A stretch of DNA of 60,941 nt, from NCBI GenBank assembly GCA_020073385.1, contig JAIQFH010000048.1, positions 1-60,941 on the forward strand. The letters are read 5' to 3'. Source of the stretch: Terriglobia bacterium. Its GTDB lineage: Bacteria > Acidobacteriota > Terriglobia > Terriglobales > Acidobacteriaceae. Shown here piece after piece: positions 46,364 to 54,722 of the stretch; position 1 is the first letter of the stretch, and every line of letters starts with the position of its first letter. The notes under the pieces were generated by a model. The model ran no database searches and was not told the DNA's origin. It was given only the letters and a program-made list of their open reading frames with translations. The position numbers and the translations under genes are program-made.

Positions 46364-46743
46364 AAGCGGATTCTGACGCTGCTCACTGAATCTTGCCTCT
46401 TTGGTCCAATTCGTGCGTGGTAACGTTGATTCTTCCCACGTGAGCTATCTTGCTCAGACGCACCATCCCGCACATGTCATTCTTAATTATCCTCTGAGTG
46501 TGTAGACGGGGCCGCGAGGCTGAATCGCAACTCTCACCTTTAGGTCGTCTGCGTCGTGTTCCTGATCAGGTCACGTGAAGCGGCCACACTCAGCGAATCA
46601 GCGCTCTCTTCATCCGTGTGCCTGCTGCCAAACGTTGCGGCGGAACACGATTCGACCCTAAAGACTCTCGAACATCGCAACAGGGCAGCTCCTTCGGGCG
46701 ATTGAGAGGGGTTAGCTCGCGAAACAAAGGAAGGTCAAAGATC
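46364..46743. other. 380-bp gene-free stretch
   Basis: No coding sequence, repeat or convincing hairpin was found here. It separates the GH130 operon from the envelope gene cluster and should hold the promoter of the small membrane protein at 46744. Confidence 0.4.
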
Positions 46744-46947
46744 ATGCCTTTACTCCAAATTTTGGAAGTTCTCATCGTAGTGGGTGTCCTGCTGTGGCTG
46801 GTGAACCGATTCATTCCTATGCAGGGCTCCATCAAGTCCATTCTCAACGGCGTCGTGATCATTGCCGTAGTGTTGTGGCTTCTGAACGCATTCGGGCTTT
46901 TTCACTCGCTGTCCGGAATCCACGTCGGAACTTTGCTGATCCCGTAG
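46744..46947 (+). CDS. small membrane protein, Thivi_2564-like
   Basis: A 67-aa protein with two hydrophobic helices, LLQILEVLIVVGVLLWLVNRFIPM and SIKSILNGVVIIAVVLWLLNAFGLF, in the arrangement of the Thivi_2564 family. AAGGAAGG lies about 11 bp upstream of the chosen ATG; a longer in-frame start has no hydrophobic or other meaningful text. Function unknown; likely inner membrane. Confidence 0.75.
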   Translation: MPLLQILEVLIVVGVLLWLVNRFIPMQGSIKSILNGVVIIAVVLWLLNAFGLFHSLSGIHVGTLLIP

Positions 46948-47026
46948 GGCAGGTCAGCCATAACTCTGAGCGCGTCACACAACTCTATTAGCAAATGCGG
47001 CAGGCACCTGCCTCCAGGAGTCCATC

Positions 47027-48694
47027 TTGAAATCCAAGCTGTTATTAGCAGTAGGAATCACCCTCAGTTTGAGTGCGTTTGCTCAAACCAATTCCCAATC
47101 AACCGCGACCGTCGAGCACCTAAACCCGACACCCACGTTCCGGGTCACCGTTACCAGTCGAAGCGTGCAAGCGGTCAATTACAAACATCGCAGCGGAGCT
47201 TCGAAGGTTGACTTCGCAGGGACGGACTTAATGCCGTCAGCGAATGGCCAGGCCAAAGTAGAAAGTAAGAAGGGCTACATCGAAATAGAAGTGGAATTTG
47301 CAAATCTGCAAAAGCCCACCACTTTTGGCAATGAATATCTGACATACGTCCTGTGGGCGATTTCTCCCGAAGGCCGCGCTGTAAACCTGGGTGAAGTCCT
47401 GCTCGGCAGCAACCATCGCAGCAAACTTGACGTGAGCACGGACCTTCAGGCATTCGCTCTGATCGTCACCGCGGAACCTTACTATGCGGTCCGACAGCCC
47501 AGCAATGCCGTGATTCTCGAGAACGTGGTTCGCGAGGACACCAAGGGAACTACCGAAGCAGTCAATGCCAAGTACGAGTTGATGGAACGTGGCGGCTATA
47601 TTCCCACCGGCTACAAGTTCGATCCCGTGGTTCTGAATGCCAAGTTGCCGTTGGAATTCTTCGAGGCGCGGAACGCTCTGCGCATCGCTCAATCGGAGGG
47701 AGCCGAGCAGTACGCCTCCGACAGCTACCGGCATGCCGTCCAGTTGATGGATAACGCGGATGGCTATGCCACCAACAAACATATAGATAGAAAGCCGCTG
47801 ATTGCGATCTCCCGCGAGGCTGTGCAGACTGCCGAAGATGCACGCGCGATCGCTGTCAAGGCGATGGATGACGTCCGTCTGGCCGATGAACGTCAGGCTT
47901 CCGCGGATGCGCAAGCGAAGACGCAAGGCGACGCGGATGATGCGATTCGGCAAAAAGAGCAAGCCCAGTACGACGAGGCGAAGGCCCGCACAGCCGCGGC
48001 CCAAGCTGAATCCGATACTGCAAATGCTCAATTCGCCAAAGCTCAGGCAGAAACGGATTCGGCTAGAGCTCGCAGCGATGCCGCTGATGCACAAGCTGCC
48101 ACCGCCACGGCCCAATCAGACTTGGCTGCCAGCCAGGCTTCCTCAGCAACGGCCCTCTCGGCAGCGCAGGCGGACGCCGATCAATCTCGCTTGGCGGCAC
48201 AGCAGGCGCAGCTGAACGTGCAACAGGCGGAAACCGACAAAGTAGCCCTGCGCGCGAAATTGTCTGAGCAGTTGAACTCTATCCTCCAGACTCGGGACAG
48301 CGCACGGGGACTCATTGTCAGCATGTCCGATGTGCTGTTTGACACCGGCAAGTATTCGCTGAAGCCAGGAGCACGAGAGAAGCTAGCGAAAGTTGCAGGC
48401 ATTTTGCTGGCCTACCCGGGGCTCAACATTGAAGTAGGCGGGTACACCGACAATGTGGGCGGCGATGGAATGAATCAAACGCTGTCCGAAAACCGCGCCG
48501 GCTCAGTGCGCGATTATCTAGTGCAACAAGGCGTAGCGTCAAATTCGGTTTCAGCCAGAGGCTTCGGTAATAGCCTGCCAGTGGCCTCTAACGACAACTC
48601 TGCTGGTCGGCAGCAGAACCGGAGAGTGGAACTTCTTGTGTCCGGTGAAGCCATCGGCAACCCGGTGAACGCGACAACTGGAAGCCTGCGCTAG
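47027..48694 (+). CDS. OmpA-family envelope protein with long coiled coil
   Basis: A 555-aa protein: signal peptide (LLLAVGITLSLSAFA), an N-terminal beta domain of about 200 residues, an Ala/Gln/Asp-rich coiled coil (about 265-430, with repeated AQAESDTANAQ-like text), and a C-terminal OmpA peptidoglycan-binding domain (VLFDTGKYSLKPGAREKLAKVAGILL, LNIEVGGYTDNVGGDGMNQTLSENRAGSVRDYL, GFGNSLPVASNDNSAGRQQNRRVEL). The start is a TTG with AGGAG 6 bp upstream. It probably spans from the outer membrane to peptidoglycan. Such proteins are often stress-induced. Confidence 0.9.
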   Translation: MKSKLLLAVGITLSLSAFAQTNSQSTATVEHLNPTPTFRVTVTSRSVQAVNYKHRSGASKVDFAGTDLMPSANGQAKVESKKGYIEIEVEFANLQKPTTFGNEYLTYVLWAISPEGRAVNLGEVLLGSNHRSKLDVSTDLQAFALIVTAEPYYAVRQPSNAVILENVVREDTKGTTEAVNAKYELMERGGYIPTGYKFDPVVLNAKLPLEFFEARNALRIAQSEGAEQYASDSYRHAVQLMDNADGYATNKHIDRKPLIAISREAVQTAEDARAIAVKAMDDVRLADERQASADAQAKTQGDADDAIRQKEQAQYDEAKARTAAAQAESDTANAQFAKAQAETDSARARSDAADAQAATATAQSDLAASQASSATALSAAQADADQSRLAAQQAQLNVQQAETDKVALRAKLSEQLNSILQTRDSARGLIVSMSDVLFDTGKYSLKPGAREKLAKVAGILLAYPGLNIEVGGYTDNVGGDGMNQTLSENRAGSVRDYLVQQGVASNSVSARGFGNSLPVASNDNSAGRQQNRRVELLVSGEAIGNPVNATTGSLR

Positions 48695-48733
48695 CATGCG
48701 CAGGCCATCCTGGAAGAAACAGAGGTAACACAT

Positions 48734-49504
48734 ATGAACGCGATTAGAATCACCAGCACAGCCATTCTGTCTTTGCTTCTCGGAATTGCTGCTCCTGCTT
48801 ACGCACAGCACGAGCAGAAGGGCGGCGAAAAGCAAGACCACCCCCAGCAGCAAGAGAATAAGCACGAGCAGGCCAAACCCCAACAACAGCACGCTCAGCA
48901 GCAACAGCATGCTCAGCAACAGCAGCGGCAAGACCAGAACAAGCAGCAACAGCAGCATGCTCAGCAACAGCAGCGACAGGACCAGAACAAGCAGCAACAG
49001 CAGCATGCCCAGCAACAGCAGCGACAGGACCAGAACAAGCAGCAACAGCAGCATGCCCAGCAACAGCAGCGACAAGACCAGAACAAGCAGCAACAGCATG
49101 CTCAACAGAGGGGCAACGAACGTCCACAACGCATCCAGGAACAGCAGCGCATCCAGCAGAGCGCGTGGCAGCAGCATCGCTCACAACGCTGGGATTCTGA
49201 CCACCGCAACTGGCAACAGCGTGGCGGCTACAACGGCTACCGTATTCCCAACGACCGCTATCGCGGATACTTTGGTCGGGACCATGGGTTCCGCATCTAC
49301 GGCCTGCCATTTCTAGTTGTTGGTGGGTACCCACGCTTCCAATATGAGGGCTACTGGATAAGTCTGGTTGACCCATGGCCGGAATACTGGGGCAATGACT
49401 GGTATGACAACGACGACGTTTACGTCGCCTACGCCGACAACGGCTATTACCTATACAACCGCAGGTATCCCAACATCGGAATTGCCATCCGCATCTCGAT
49501 GTAA
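48734..49504 (+). CDS. secreted glutamine-rich repeat protein
   Basis: A 256-aa protein with a signal peptide (LSLLLGIAAPAYA), a Gln/His-rich middle and a C-terminal aromatic domain (RGYFGRDHGFRIYGLPFLVVGGYPRFQYEGYWISLVDPWPEYWG) like that of DUF6515/RcnB-type secreted proteins. Residues 55-118 are four perfect 16-residue units (QQQQHAQQQQRQDQNK). The tract may bind metal or form a hydrogel-like linker. It lies 39 bp after the OmpA gene. Confidence 0.75.
   Translation: MNAIRITSTAILSLLLGIAAPAYAQHEQKGGEKQDHPQQQENKHEQAKPQQQHAQQQQHAQQQQRQDQNKQQQQHAQQQQRQDQNKQQQQHAQQQQRQDQNKQQQQHAQQQQRQDQNKQQQHAQQRGNERPQRIQEQQRIQQSAWQQHRSQRWDSDHRNWQQRGGYNGYRIPNDRYRGYFGRDHGFRIYGLPFLVVGGYPRFQYEGYWISLVDPWPEYWGNDWYDNDDVYVAYADNGYYLYNRRYPNIGIAIRISM
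48896..49087 (+). repeat. four tandem 48-bp repeats
   Basis: The Gln-rich gene contains four 48-bp units encoding the same 16 residues. The units differ only at a few bases (for example CGGCAA versus CGACAG), indicating recent expansion by slippage or unequal crossing over. Confidence 0.9.
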
Positions 49505-49513
49505 GCGGTGAAC

Positions 49514-49543
49514 GTGGTGCAGCCTCGGGAGAGGCTGCACCAC
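49514..49543 (+). other. 13-bp hairpin with GGGA loop between genes
   Basis: GTGGTGCAGCCTC and GAGGCTGCACCAC form a perfect 13-bp stem around a GGGA tetraloop, 9 bp after the Gln-rich gene stop and 26 bp before the DUF3309 start. There is no T-tract, so it is more likely an mRNA processing or stability element, or a partial terminator, than a strong terminator. Confidence 0.7.
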
Positions 49544-49569
49544 CATGAAGACCTGACAAGGAGCAAATC

Positions 49570-49725
49570 ATGCTCGGACCCATATTGATCGTAATCCTGG
49601 TATTAGCACTGCTCGGGGCGCTGCCCCGGTGGTCGCACAGCAGAACCTGGGGTTATGCCCCGACCGGAGGAGTAGGGTTAATTCTCCTGGTTGTTGTCGT
49701 TCTCCTGGTTCTCGGACGCATTTAA
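49570..49725 (+). CDS. DUF3309-type small membrane protein
   Basis: A 51-aa protein: MLGPILIVILVLALLGALPRW, a polar SHSRTWGYAPTGG segment, and a second helix LILLVVVVLLVLGRI, exactly the DUF3309 layout. AAGGAG lies 6 bp before the ATG. It is 3 bp before the next gene, so the two are probably co-expressed. Confidence 0.85.
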   Translation: MLGPILIVILVLALLGALPRWSHSRTWGYAPTGGVGLILLVVVVLLVLGRI

Positions 49726-49728
49726 GCA

Positions 49729-51051
49729 ATGTGGCACACCTCCATTTCGAAAGGCGCCAACGTCGGTAGTTGGCGCCAGTTTGCCATTCGTATAGGGACA
49801 GTGCTTCTTATCGTGCTCATGTCCTGTTGTAGCTCATCCGCATACTCCGTTCTGACGCACGAGGAAATTGTGGACCTGCTCTGGACCGATCAGATCCAGC
49901 CCCTGCTGCTCATGCGATTCCCGGGACTGACGGAAGACCAAATCAGAGAAGCCCATGCCTACGCCTACGGAGGCGCAGTCATCCAGGATCTCGGCTACTA
50001 CCCCTTCGGCAACAGAGAATTCAGTGACCTGGTGCATTACGTCCGCAGCGGGGACTTCGTTCGCGAACTGCTGCTCGAAAGCCAGGATGTCAACGAGTAC
50101 GCTTTCGCCCTGGGAGCCCTGTCGCACTATGCGTCGGATATTGCCGGCCACCCCGCGGTCAACCAGTCGGTCGCCATCCAATATCCGAAGCTACGGGCGA
50201 AGTATGGCAAATCCGTTCGGTATGCGCAGGACAAGACAGCCCATTTGAAAACGGAGTTTGGCTTCGACACTGTGCAGGTTGCGAAGAACCGATATGCCTC
50301 ACAGCAGTATCACGATTTCATCGGATTCCAGGTGTCCAAATCTTTGCTGGAACGAGCCTTCCCCGTCGTGTACGGAGTGGAGTTGAAAGACATGCTTGCC
50401 CACGAGGATTTAGCAGTGGGTTCGTATCGTTTTGCTGTGAACGAACTGATTCCGCAAATGACCCGAGTGGCGCTGCAAACCCACAAGAAGGAGTTGATGC
50501 GAGAGACACCTAATTTTTCGAAGCAGAAATTCCTGTACCGCCTCTCGCGCTCCGACTACGAGAGGCAGTGGGGAAAGGACTACGTGAAGCCGGGCGTGGG
50601 CACGCGGATCTTGTCAACGCTCCTGCGCTACATGCCGAAAATTGGCCCCTTGAAGGGGTTGGCATTCAACAACCCGACTCCGCAAACTGAGGACCTGTAT
50701 ATCAAGAGCATCAATACGACCGTCGATCAATATCGGGCATTTCTCCAAGAGGTGCGCAATGACAAGCTGGTGCTGGCCAACTGCGATTTTGATAGTGGCC
50801 AGGTGACCAAGGCAGCAGAATACTCGCTGACTGATGTTACCTATGCCAAGTTGCTAGCCAGACTGGCAGACCGGAAGTTCGATCTGGCGTCGCCGGAGCT
50901 GCGCGATAACATCCTGCATTTCTATGCCGATCTCTCAGTGCCGATCGAGACGAAGAAAGACAAGGCTCGCTGGCAAGCCGTGCTGACCGAACTGGACCAG
51001 TTAAAGGCCGTAGCTCCGGAGCCGACTGTCGCGGACAGCCTCGCACAGTGA
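49729..51051 (+). CDS. zinc-dependent phospholipase C-like secreted protein
   Basis: A 440-aa secreted protein with signal peptide (IRIGTVLLIVLMSCCSSSA). The text SVLTHEEIVDLLW, AHAYAYGGAVIQDLGYYPFGNREFSDLVHY and EYAFALGALSHYASDIAGHP matches the zinc-dependent phospholipase C family, with histidine and aspartate metal ligands visible (TH, DLG, HY, H-x3-D). The C-terminal half (about 300-440) is helical and less conserved. It lies 7 bp before the YihY gene in an envelope cluster. Confidence 0.82.
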   Translation: MWHTSISKGANVGSWRQFAIRIGTVLLIVLMSCCSSSAYSVLTHEEIVDLLWTDQIQPLLLMRFPGLTEDQIREAHAYAYGGAVIQDLGYYPFGNREFSDLVHYVRSGDFVRELLLESQDVNEYAFALGALSHYASDIAGHPAVNQSVAIQYPKLRAKYGKSVRYAQDKTAHLKTEFGFDTVQVAKNRYASQQYHDFIGFQVSKSLLERAFPVVYGVELKDMLAHEDLAVGSYRFAVNELIPQMTRVALQTHKKELMRETPNFSKQKFLYRLSRSDYERQWGKDYVKPGVGTRILSTLLRYMPKIGPLKGLAFNNPTPQTEDLYIKSINTTVDQYRAFLQEVRNDKLVLANCDFDSGQVTKAAEYSLTDVTYAKLLARLADRKFDLASPELRDNILHFYADLSVPIETKKDKARWQAVLTELDQLKAVAPEPTVADSLAQ

Positions 51052-51057
51052 TCTCCC

Positions 51058-51888
51058 GTGCGTTTACTTCACTTCAAGAACGCTGCGGTCAACGTGGTTC
51101 GCGACATGGAAAAGAATCACACCATGGCGTTTGCTGCGGCGCTGGCGTACTACTTCGTTCTTGCCCTTTTTCCTTTTCTAATTCTCCTTTCCCTGGTCGT
51201 TGCCCATTTGCCGCTTCCGGACTTGTTTAGCCAGGTCATGGGGCTCATTGCATTAGTAGTCCCGGCCGCCGGTATGGGCCCGCTCAGGAATTTGATTAAG
51301 GACACTATTTTATCCACTCACAGCAGTGTGCTGACCTTCGGCATTCTGTTAACACTGTGGTCGGCGTCGAGCGGGTTCACGGCTCTGATCGACGCCCTCA
51401 ACACTGCCTACGATGTGTCGGAGACGAGGCGCTACTGGAAAACGCGAAGTCTCGCCATCGGCCTTACGTTCTCGATTGGATGTCTGCTCCTCATGGCCCT
51501 CGGTCTGCTGCTTGTGGGCCCTGCCCTAAGCGCAAGGCTGACCGAAGCAATTGGAATGGGACATCTCTGGCCTTATGTTCGATGGGCGGTAGCAATTGGG
51601 TGCACGGTCCTCGCGGTTGAGCTCCTCTACTTCGTTGCACCGAATGTGAAGTACAAATTCGTGAGCACGCTGCCCGGAGCGTTAATCGCCGTAGGTGGCT
51701 GGATCGGATTGTCCTACCTGCTCGGAATCTACTTCCAGGATTTTTCCGCGTACGGTAAGGGTTATGGCAGCTTGGGAGTGGCGCTCGCATTCAGCATTTG
51801 GCTCTACTGGACCGGCTTCCTGGTCTTGATCGGTGCCCAATTCAATGCAGAACTTTTGCAGGACGCCAGGGGAAGATCAGCCCACTGA
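51058..51888 (+). CDS. YihY/BrkB-family inner-membrane protein
   Basis: A 276-aa polytopic protein with six hydrophobic helices. NHTMAFAAALAYYFVLALFPFLILLSLVV, TLWSASSGFTALIDALNTAYDV and FQDFSAYGKGYGSLGVALAFSIWLYWTGFLVLIGAQFNAEL are the family motifs. The start is a GTG at 51058, 6 bp after the previous stop. The family was once called RNase BN but is not that enzyme; its role is unknown, often envelope-linked. Confidence 0.92.
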   Translation: MRLLHFKNAAVNVVRDMEKNHTMAFAAALAYYFVLALFPFLILLSLVVAHLPLPDLFSQVMGLIALVVPAAGMGPLRNLIKDTILSTHSSVLTFGILLTLWSASSGFTALIDALNTAYDVSETRRYWKTRSLAIGLTFSIGCLLLMALGLLLVGPALSARLTEAIGMGHLWPYVRWAVAIGCTVLAVELLYFVAPNVKYKFVSTLPGALIAVGGWIGLSYLLGIYFQDFSAYGKGYGSLGVALAFSIWLYWTGFLVLIGAQFNAELLQDARGRSAH

Positions 51889-51937
51889 AGCCAGACGACC
51901 CGCGGAGCCTGATTTGGCCGCGTAAAGAGGAGAAAAT

Positions 51938-52111
51938 ATGGCAACCCAAGAGTGGACAGTGAAGCAACTAATAGAGACGCTGAAAAAGTTCCCACCAGAC
52001 GCGAAGGTTTTCTACGAGATGGGGCCAAACGGCGCAGGCACAATTGGAAAAGCTCAATACGTCAAAGCTCGGGGCGAGGACGATGAGTTGGGGGTGCTGC
52101 TGGACCGATAG
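51938..52111 (+). CDS. 57-residue conserved-looking protein
   Basis: MATQEWTVKQLIETLKKF then a PPDAKVFYEMGPNGAG segment and a C-terminal strand with DDELGVLLDR. The text has the balanced composition of a small folded domain. AGAGGAG lies 5 bp before the ATG. It follows YihY by 49 bp. No known family is recognised; proteins of this form often act as accessory or regulatory factors. Confidence 0.6.
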   Translation: MATQEWTVKQLIETLKKFPPDAKVFYEMGPNGAGTIGKAQYVKARGEDDELGVLLDR

Positions 52112-52250
52112 GTTCGACTGGGCTCGTCGTAAAGGAATCGGCAAAGCAGTGCTTCATTTTGCGGGATCATGGAGTTCGGGTAAACGAAACTCCGCCGTCG
52201 CCGGGATGATCTGCCTAACGCCAGGGAGCGCTGCTTGGATTCACCGACTG

Positions 52251-52493
52251 CTAGTCGTCTGCCGCTTTCGTTTCTACCGCCTCGGCTGCAGAGAGTTTCC
52301 GGTCTCGATGTGGCTCGGTGCGCGGAGCACCCGTATGCAGTTCACAGACTTCCCCAATCGCTGCACCACAAGTAATACAAGGCACGGACAATATCTGTTT
52401 CGGCGTGAGTTCCCTAGTCTTCACCCCAACATCATGCAACTTTCCGAGCCTCAAAAATGTCCAGTATTGCTCATCTCTATGCACCAAATTCAA
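52251..52493 (-). CDS. zinc-binding protein of the CITCGA-PRTEPHRDR type
   Basis: An 80-aa frame whose core, PCITCGAAIGEVCEL then HTGAPRTEPHRDRKL, matches the 46-residue protein at 41665. The metal-binding Cys pair, third Cys and EPHRDR motif are kept. The start is uncertain: the ATG at 52493 adds 35 residues not present in the shorter homologue, and an internal GTG is possible. Function unknown. Confidence 0.55.
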   Translation of the reverse strand: MNLVHRDEQYWTFLRLGKLHDVGVKTRELTPKQILSVPCITCGAAIGEVCELHTGAPRTEPHRDRKLSAAEAVETKAADD

Positions 52494-52546
52494 GTGGCAG
52501 TTATTCTATGTGCGCGCCCAGTGGTTTGTCCCAATTGTGAGCAAAA

Positions 52547-53260
52547 GTGAACATCTTTCGTAATGATGATCTGACAGAATTCTGGAGAGTGTCGCCCACC
52601 GCCGTGTTGGCCAAGAACAATCGCGATTTCGACCCGAAGAAATTCCTTGCCACCATCGGCGAGGGTAGAAAAGCTGTGACGTTTCCAAAGAAGCAAACGA
52701 TCTTCGCACAGGGGGACGCGGCTGACGCCGTGTTTTATATCCAGGAAGGCAAGGTTCGACTCTCCGTCGTATCCAAGGTTGGGAAGGAAGCAACTCTGGG
52801 GATATTGGGTGACGGACAGTTTTTCGGAGAAGGTAGCCTGGCTGGACAAGCTCTACGTATGGGGTCTGCAACCGCAATGACGGATTGCGAACTTCTGCGC
52901 ATTGAGAAGAAAGCCATGATGCTCGCACTTCACCGGGAGCACACGTTCTCCGATCTGTTCGTAGCCTATCTCCTGGCGCGGAACGTCCGATACGAAGAAG
53001 ATTTGGTCGACCAGCTCTTCAATTCCAGCGAGAAGAGGCTGGCTCGGCTTTTGCTTTTGCTCGCTCACTTCGGCAAAGAAGGAACACCTGACACGGTAAT
53101 CCCGAAGATCAGTCAGGAAACTCTCGCCGAAATGATCGGCACAACCCGGTCGCGGGTCAGTTTCTTCATGAATCGGTTCAGGGAGTTAGGCTTCCTTGAT
53201 TATGGCGAGGGCGGGCTGAAAGTTCACAGTTCCCTTCTGAACATTGTTCTCCACGATTAG
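52547..53260 (+). CDS. Crp/Fnr-family transcription regulator, paralogue 2
   Basis: A 237-aa reading from the GTG at 52547; a second GTG at 52589 would give a protein aligning end to end with paralogue 1. Motifs: QTIFAQGDAADAVFYIQEGKVRLSVVSKVGKEATL, FFGEGSLAGQALRMGSATAMTD, and the DNA-binding ISQETLAEMIGTTRSRVSFFMNRFRELGF. The recognition helix is identical to that of the paralogue, so both should read the same operator. No [4Fe-4S] cysteine cluster is present. The ribosome site is poor for either start. Confidence 0.88.
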   Translation: MNIFRNDDLTEFWRVSPTAVLAKNNRDFDPKKFLATIGEGRKAVTFPKKQTIFAQGDAADAVFYIQEGKVRLSVVSKVGKEATLGILGDGQFFGEGSLAGQALRMGSATAMTDCELLRIEKKAMMLALHREHTFSDLFVAYLLARNVRYEEDLVDQLFNSSEKRLARLLLLLAHFGKEGTPDTVIPKISQETLAEMIGTTRSRVSFFMNRFRELGFLDYGEGGLKVHSSLLNIVLHD

Positions 53261-53299
53261 CTTCGCCAATTCCACAAAGAGTCCTCAACCTTGAGCAAG

Positions 53300-53503
53300 T
53301 CAGGCATTTGCTGGGTCTAGTCCGGCGAGCGGCCCCATTTTGGTCGCCACCAGTACCTCCAAGAGCGTCGCTGTGTTACGAACGCTTCCCGAGATGGTGA
53401 TGAGTGCTTCTGAGACGAGGGGATGCTCTTCCGCCAGCGAGTCAAGACGGTCGCTCACGTTGTAGAGTTGAGTCGCTTCGTGCAGGATCGCATTCGAAGG
53501 CAT
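53300..53503 (-). CDS. small helical protein of unknown function
   Basis: A 67-aa protein, mostly helical: ATQLYNVSDRLDSLAEEHPLVSEALITISGSVRNTATLLEVLVATK. It has the look of a small coiled or four-helix subunit. Its main interest is that a copy of the four-copy structured upstream element lies 37 bp before its start. No family is recognised. Confidence 0.55.
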   Translation of the reverse strand: MPSNAILHEATQLYNVSDRLDSLAEEHPLVSEALITISGSVRNTATLLEVLVATKMGPLAGLDPANA

Positions 53504-53539
53504 GGGGCACGCGGCTTTCTGGCGAACCTAAGGAGAGAG

Positions 53540-53587
53540 AACTTCAGATGGGCTGACTTAGTTCAGGGAACCTGAAAGAGGGGAAGG
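53540..53587 (-). promoter_or_regulatory. repeated structured upstream element, copy B
   Basis: On the minus strand: hairpin TTCAGG-TTC-CCTGAA, then CTAAG, hairpin TCAG-CCCAT-CTGA, and CTTAG. Directly upstream on the minus strand is a further perfect hairpin, AGGTGGT-A-ACCACCT (53585-53599). It precedes the small helical gene at 53503. Nothing else was found in the 230-bp gap to 53734. Confidence 0.65.
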
Positions 53588-53733
53588 TGGTAACCACCTC
53601 AACTTCATCTTATCACGTGAGGAGCCTCGGAATGAATATTGCACTTCGATCGCGTGTTGATTTGTGTCCGTGAGTCAGTATAGGCATTTAGACCTGTGCA
53701 TGCACTGGATTCAGCACAGCATGAAGAACTAGG

Positions 53734-54021
53734 CTACTCGCCTTTCGTGACTTCCCTTACGATCGGAGCGGCAACTTGGCTGGCATCTCCCTTGTCAAGG
53801 AACGTTAATGTGCTCCACGGAATGGTACTGAGGGCGAAACCGCGTCCTGTCGCTTTCAACTCTGCCGTGCAGAGATCGCCATCAACGCAGGATATGACAA
53901 AACTGCCTTTGTGCCCGAGCGCCACCACGTGGTCACCCTGTTTTGGGAAGCGTTTCTCCCGATTGGCCAATGCCCACAGTTCCCCAAGGCCCAGCCCGAT
54001 TACTACACGTTTGGATTTCAA
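53734..54021 (-). CDS. conserved-looking hypothetical protein
   Basis: A 95-aa protein: RVVIGLGLGELWALANREKRFPKQGDHVVALGHKGSFVISCVDGDLCTAELKATGRGFALSTIPW, likely a beta-rich domain with two cysteines (SCVDGDLC). No known family is recognised and no partner is visible. The ribosome site is weak. Confidence 0.5.
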   Translation of the reverse strand: MKSKRVVIGLGLGELWALANREKRFPKQGDHVVALGHKGSFVISCVDGDLCTAELKATGRGFALSTIPWSTLTFLDKGDASQVAAPIVREVTKGE

Positions 54022-54263
54022 ACTTTATCAGCCGCCGAATTCTAAATGGGTTTGACAGCGTCTTTCGGCCGTGAATCTTCCCACCACCGGTGCCCGCTTA
54101 CGGTTGGTTGTCATATGTGTGCCAGGTTTCAGCAGCCTCGCACTGGTCGGGAAAACAGCAAACCCTTAGGACTGAGAACTGGGGACAGACGTTTCTCCCG
54201 CTGCCCCCAGATGCGGAAGAAGCGACGTACAAATCAGCAACCAGCAAGACGACTGGGCGCAAA

Positions 54264-54437
54264 TTAACTGAGCACTAGCTCCTCAATAGTAAATTTCCCA
54301 TTCGCCTTCTCACGCTCCAACTCATTGAGGCGCTGCTCCGCCTGTTCGCGAGTATCGAATGGGCCCTGATCTGAAAGCCTTTCGCCCAATTCGACAGCAT
54401 TCCCTTCGTTGACGATATGGCGTATCACGTATGCCAT
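54264..54437 (-). CDS. 57-residue protein with helical tail
   Basis: MAYVIRHIVNEGNAVELGER leads into a helix (DTREQAEQRLNELEREKANG) and the strand KFTIEELVLS. AAGGAG sits 7 bp before the ATG at 54437. The layout (short strand, helix, strand) and the clear ribosome site support a real gene. Function unknown. Confidence 0.6.
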   Translation of the reverse strand: MAYVIRHIVNEGNAVELGERLSDQGPFDTREQAEQRLNELEREKANGKFTIEELVLS

Positions 54438-54599
54438 GTGAAACTCCTTCTACTGTGACGATCGTACGCCGGTTCGCACCCCCGAGAATGAGCACTCTTG
54501 CTCAGACGAGGGGATCCGTGTTGTGCTAACGTTCGAGCTTGGAGTCAGAAGGAAACAGATCCTGAACTCCTCCGTCCAGTCCATCTGCAAGTAGGGCCT

Positions 54600-54722
54600 A
54601 TGACTGCATTCAGCATGTTCCTGATCGCCTTCTTTCTTCTGATCAGTTGGCTGCTGTGTTTGGAGGCGCATCGCGGAACAGAGCAGGACCTTTCGCACGT
54701 ACCTCGTCATCATCGGCATTAG
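54600..54722 (+). CDS. possible 40-residue single-span membrane peptide
   Basis: MTAFSMFLIAFFLLISWLLCLEAHRG is a convincing hydrophobic helix with a polar, His-rich end. No ribosome site is visible and nothing else supports expression, so this is a weak call. Confidence 0.3.
   Translation: MTAFSMFLIAFFLLISWLLCLEAHRGTEQDLSHVPRHHRH

Noticed and set aside
48734..49504. Gln-rich repeat as a CRISPR array
   Set aside because: The units are contiguous and in frame within a gene with a signal peptide, with no spacers.
53540..53600. Reading the four-copy element as an intrinsic terminator or a CRISPR-like repeat
   Set aside because: There is no T-tract, the copies are kilobases apart without spacers, and all lie at a fixed distance before start codons.
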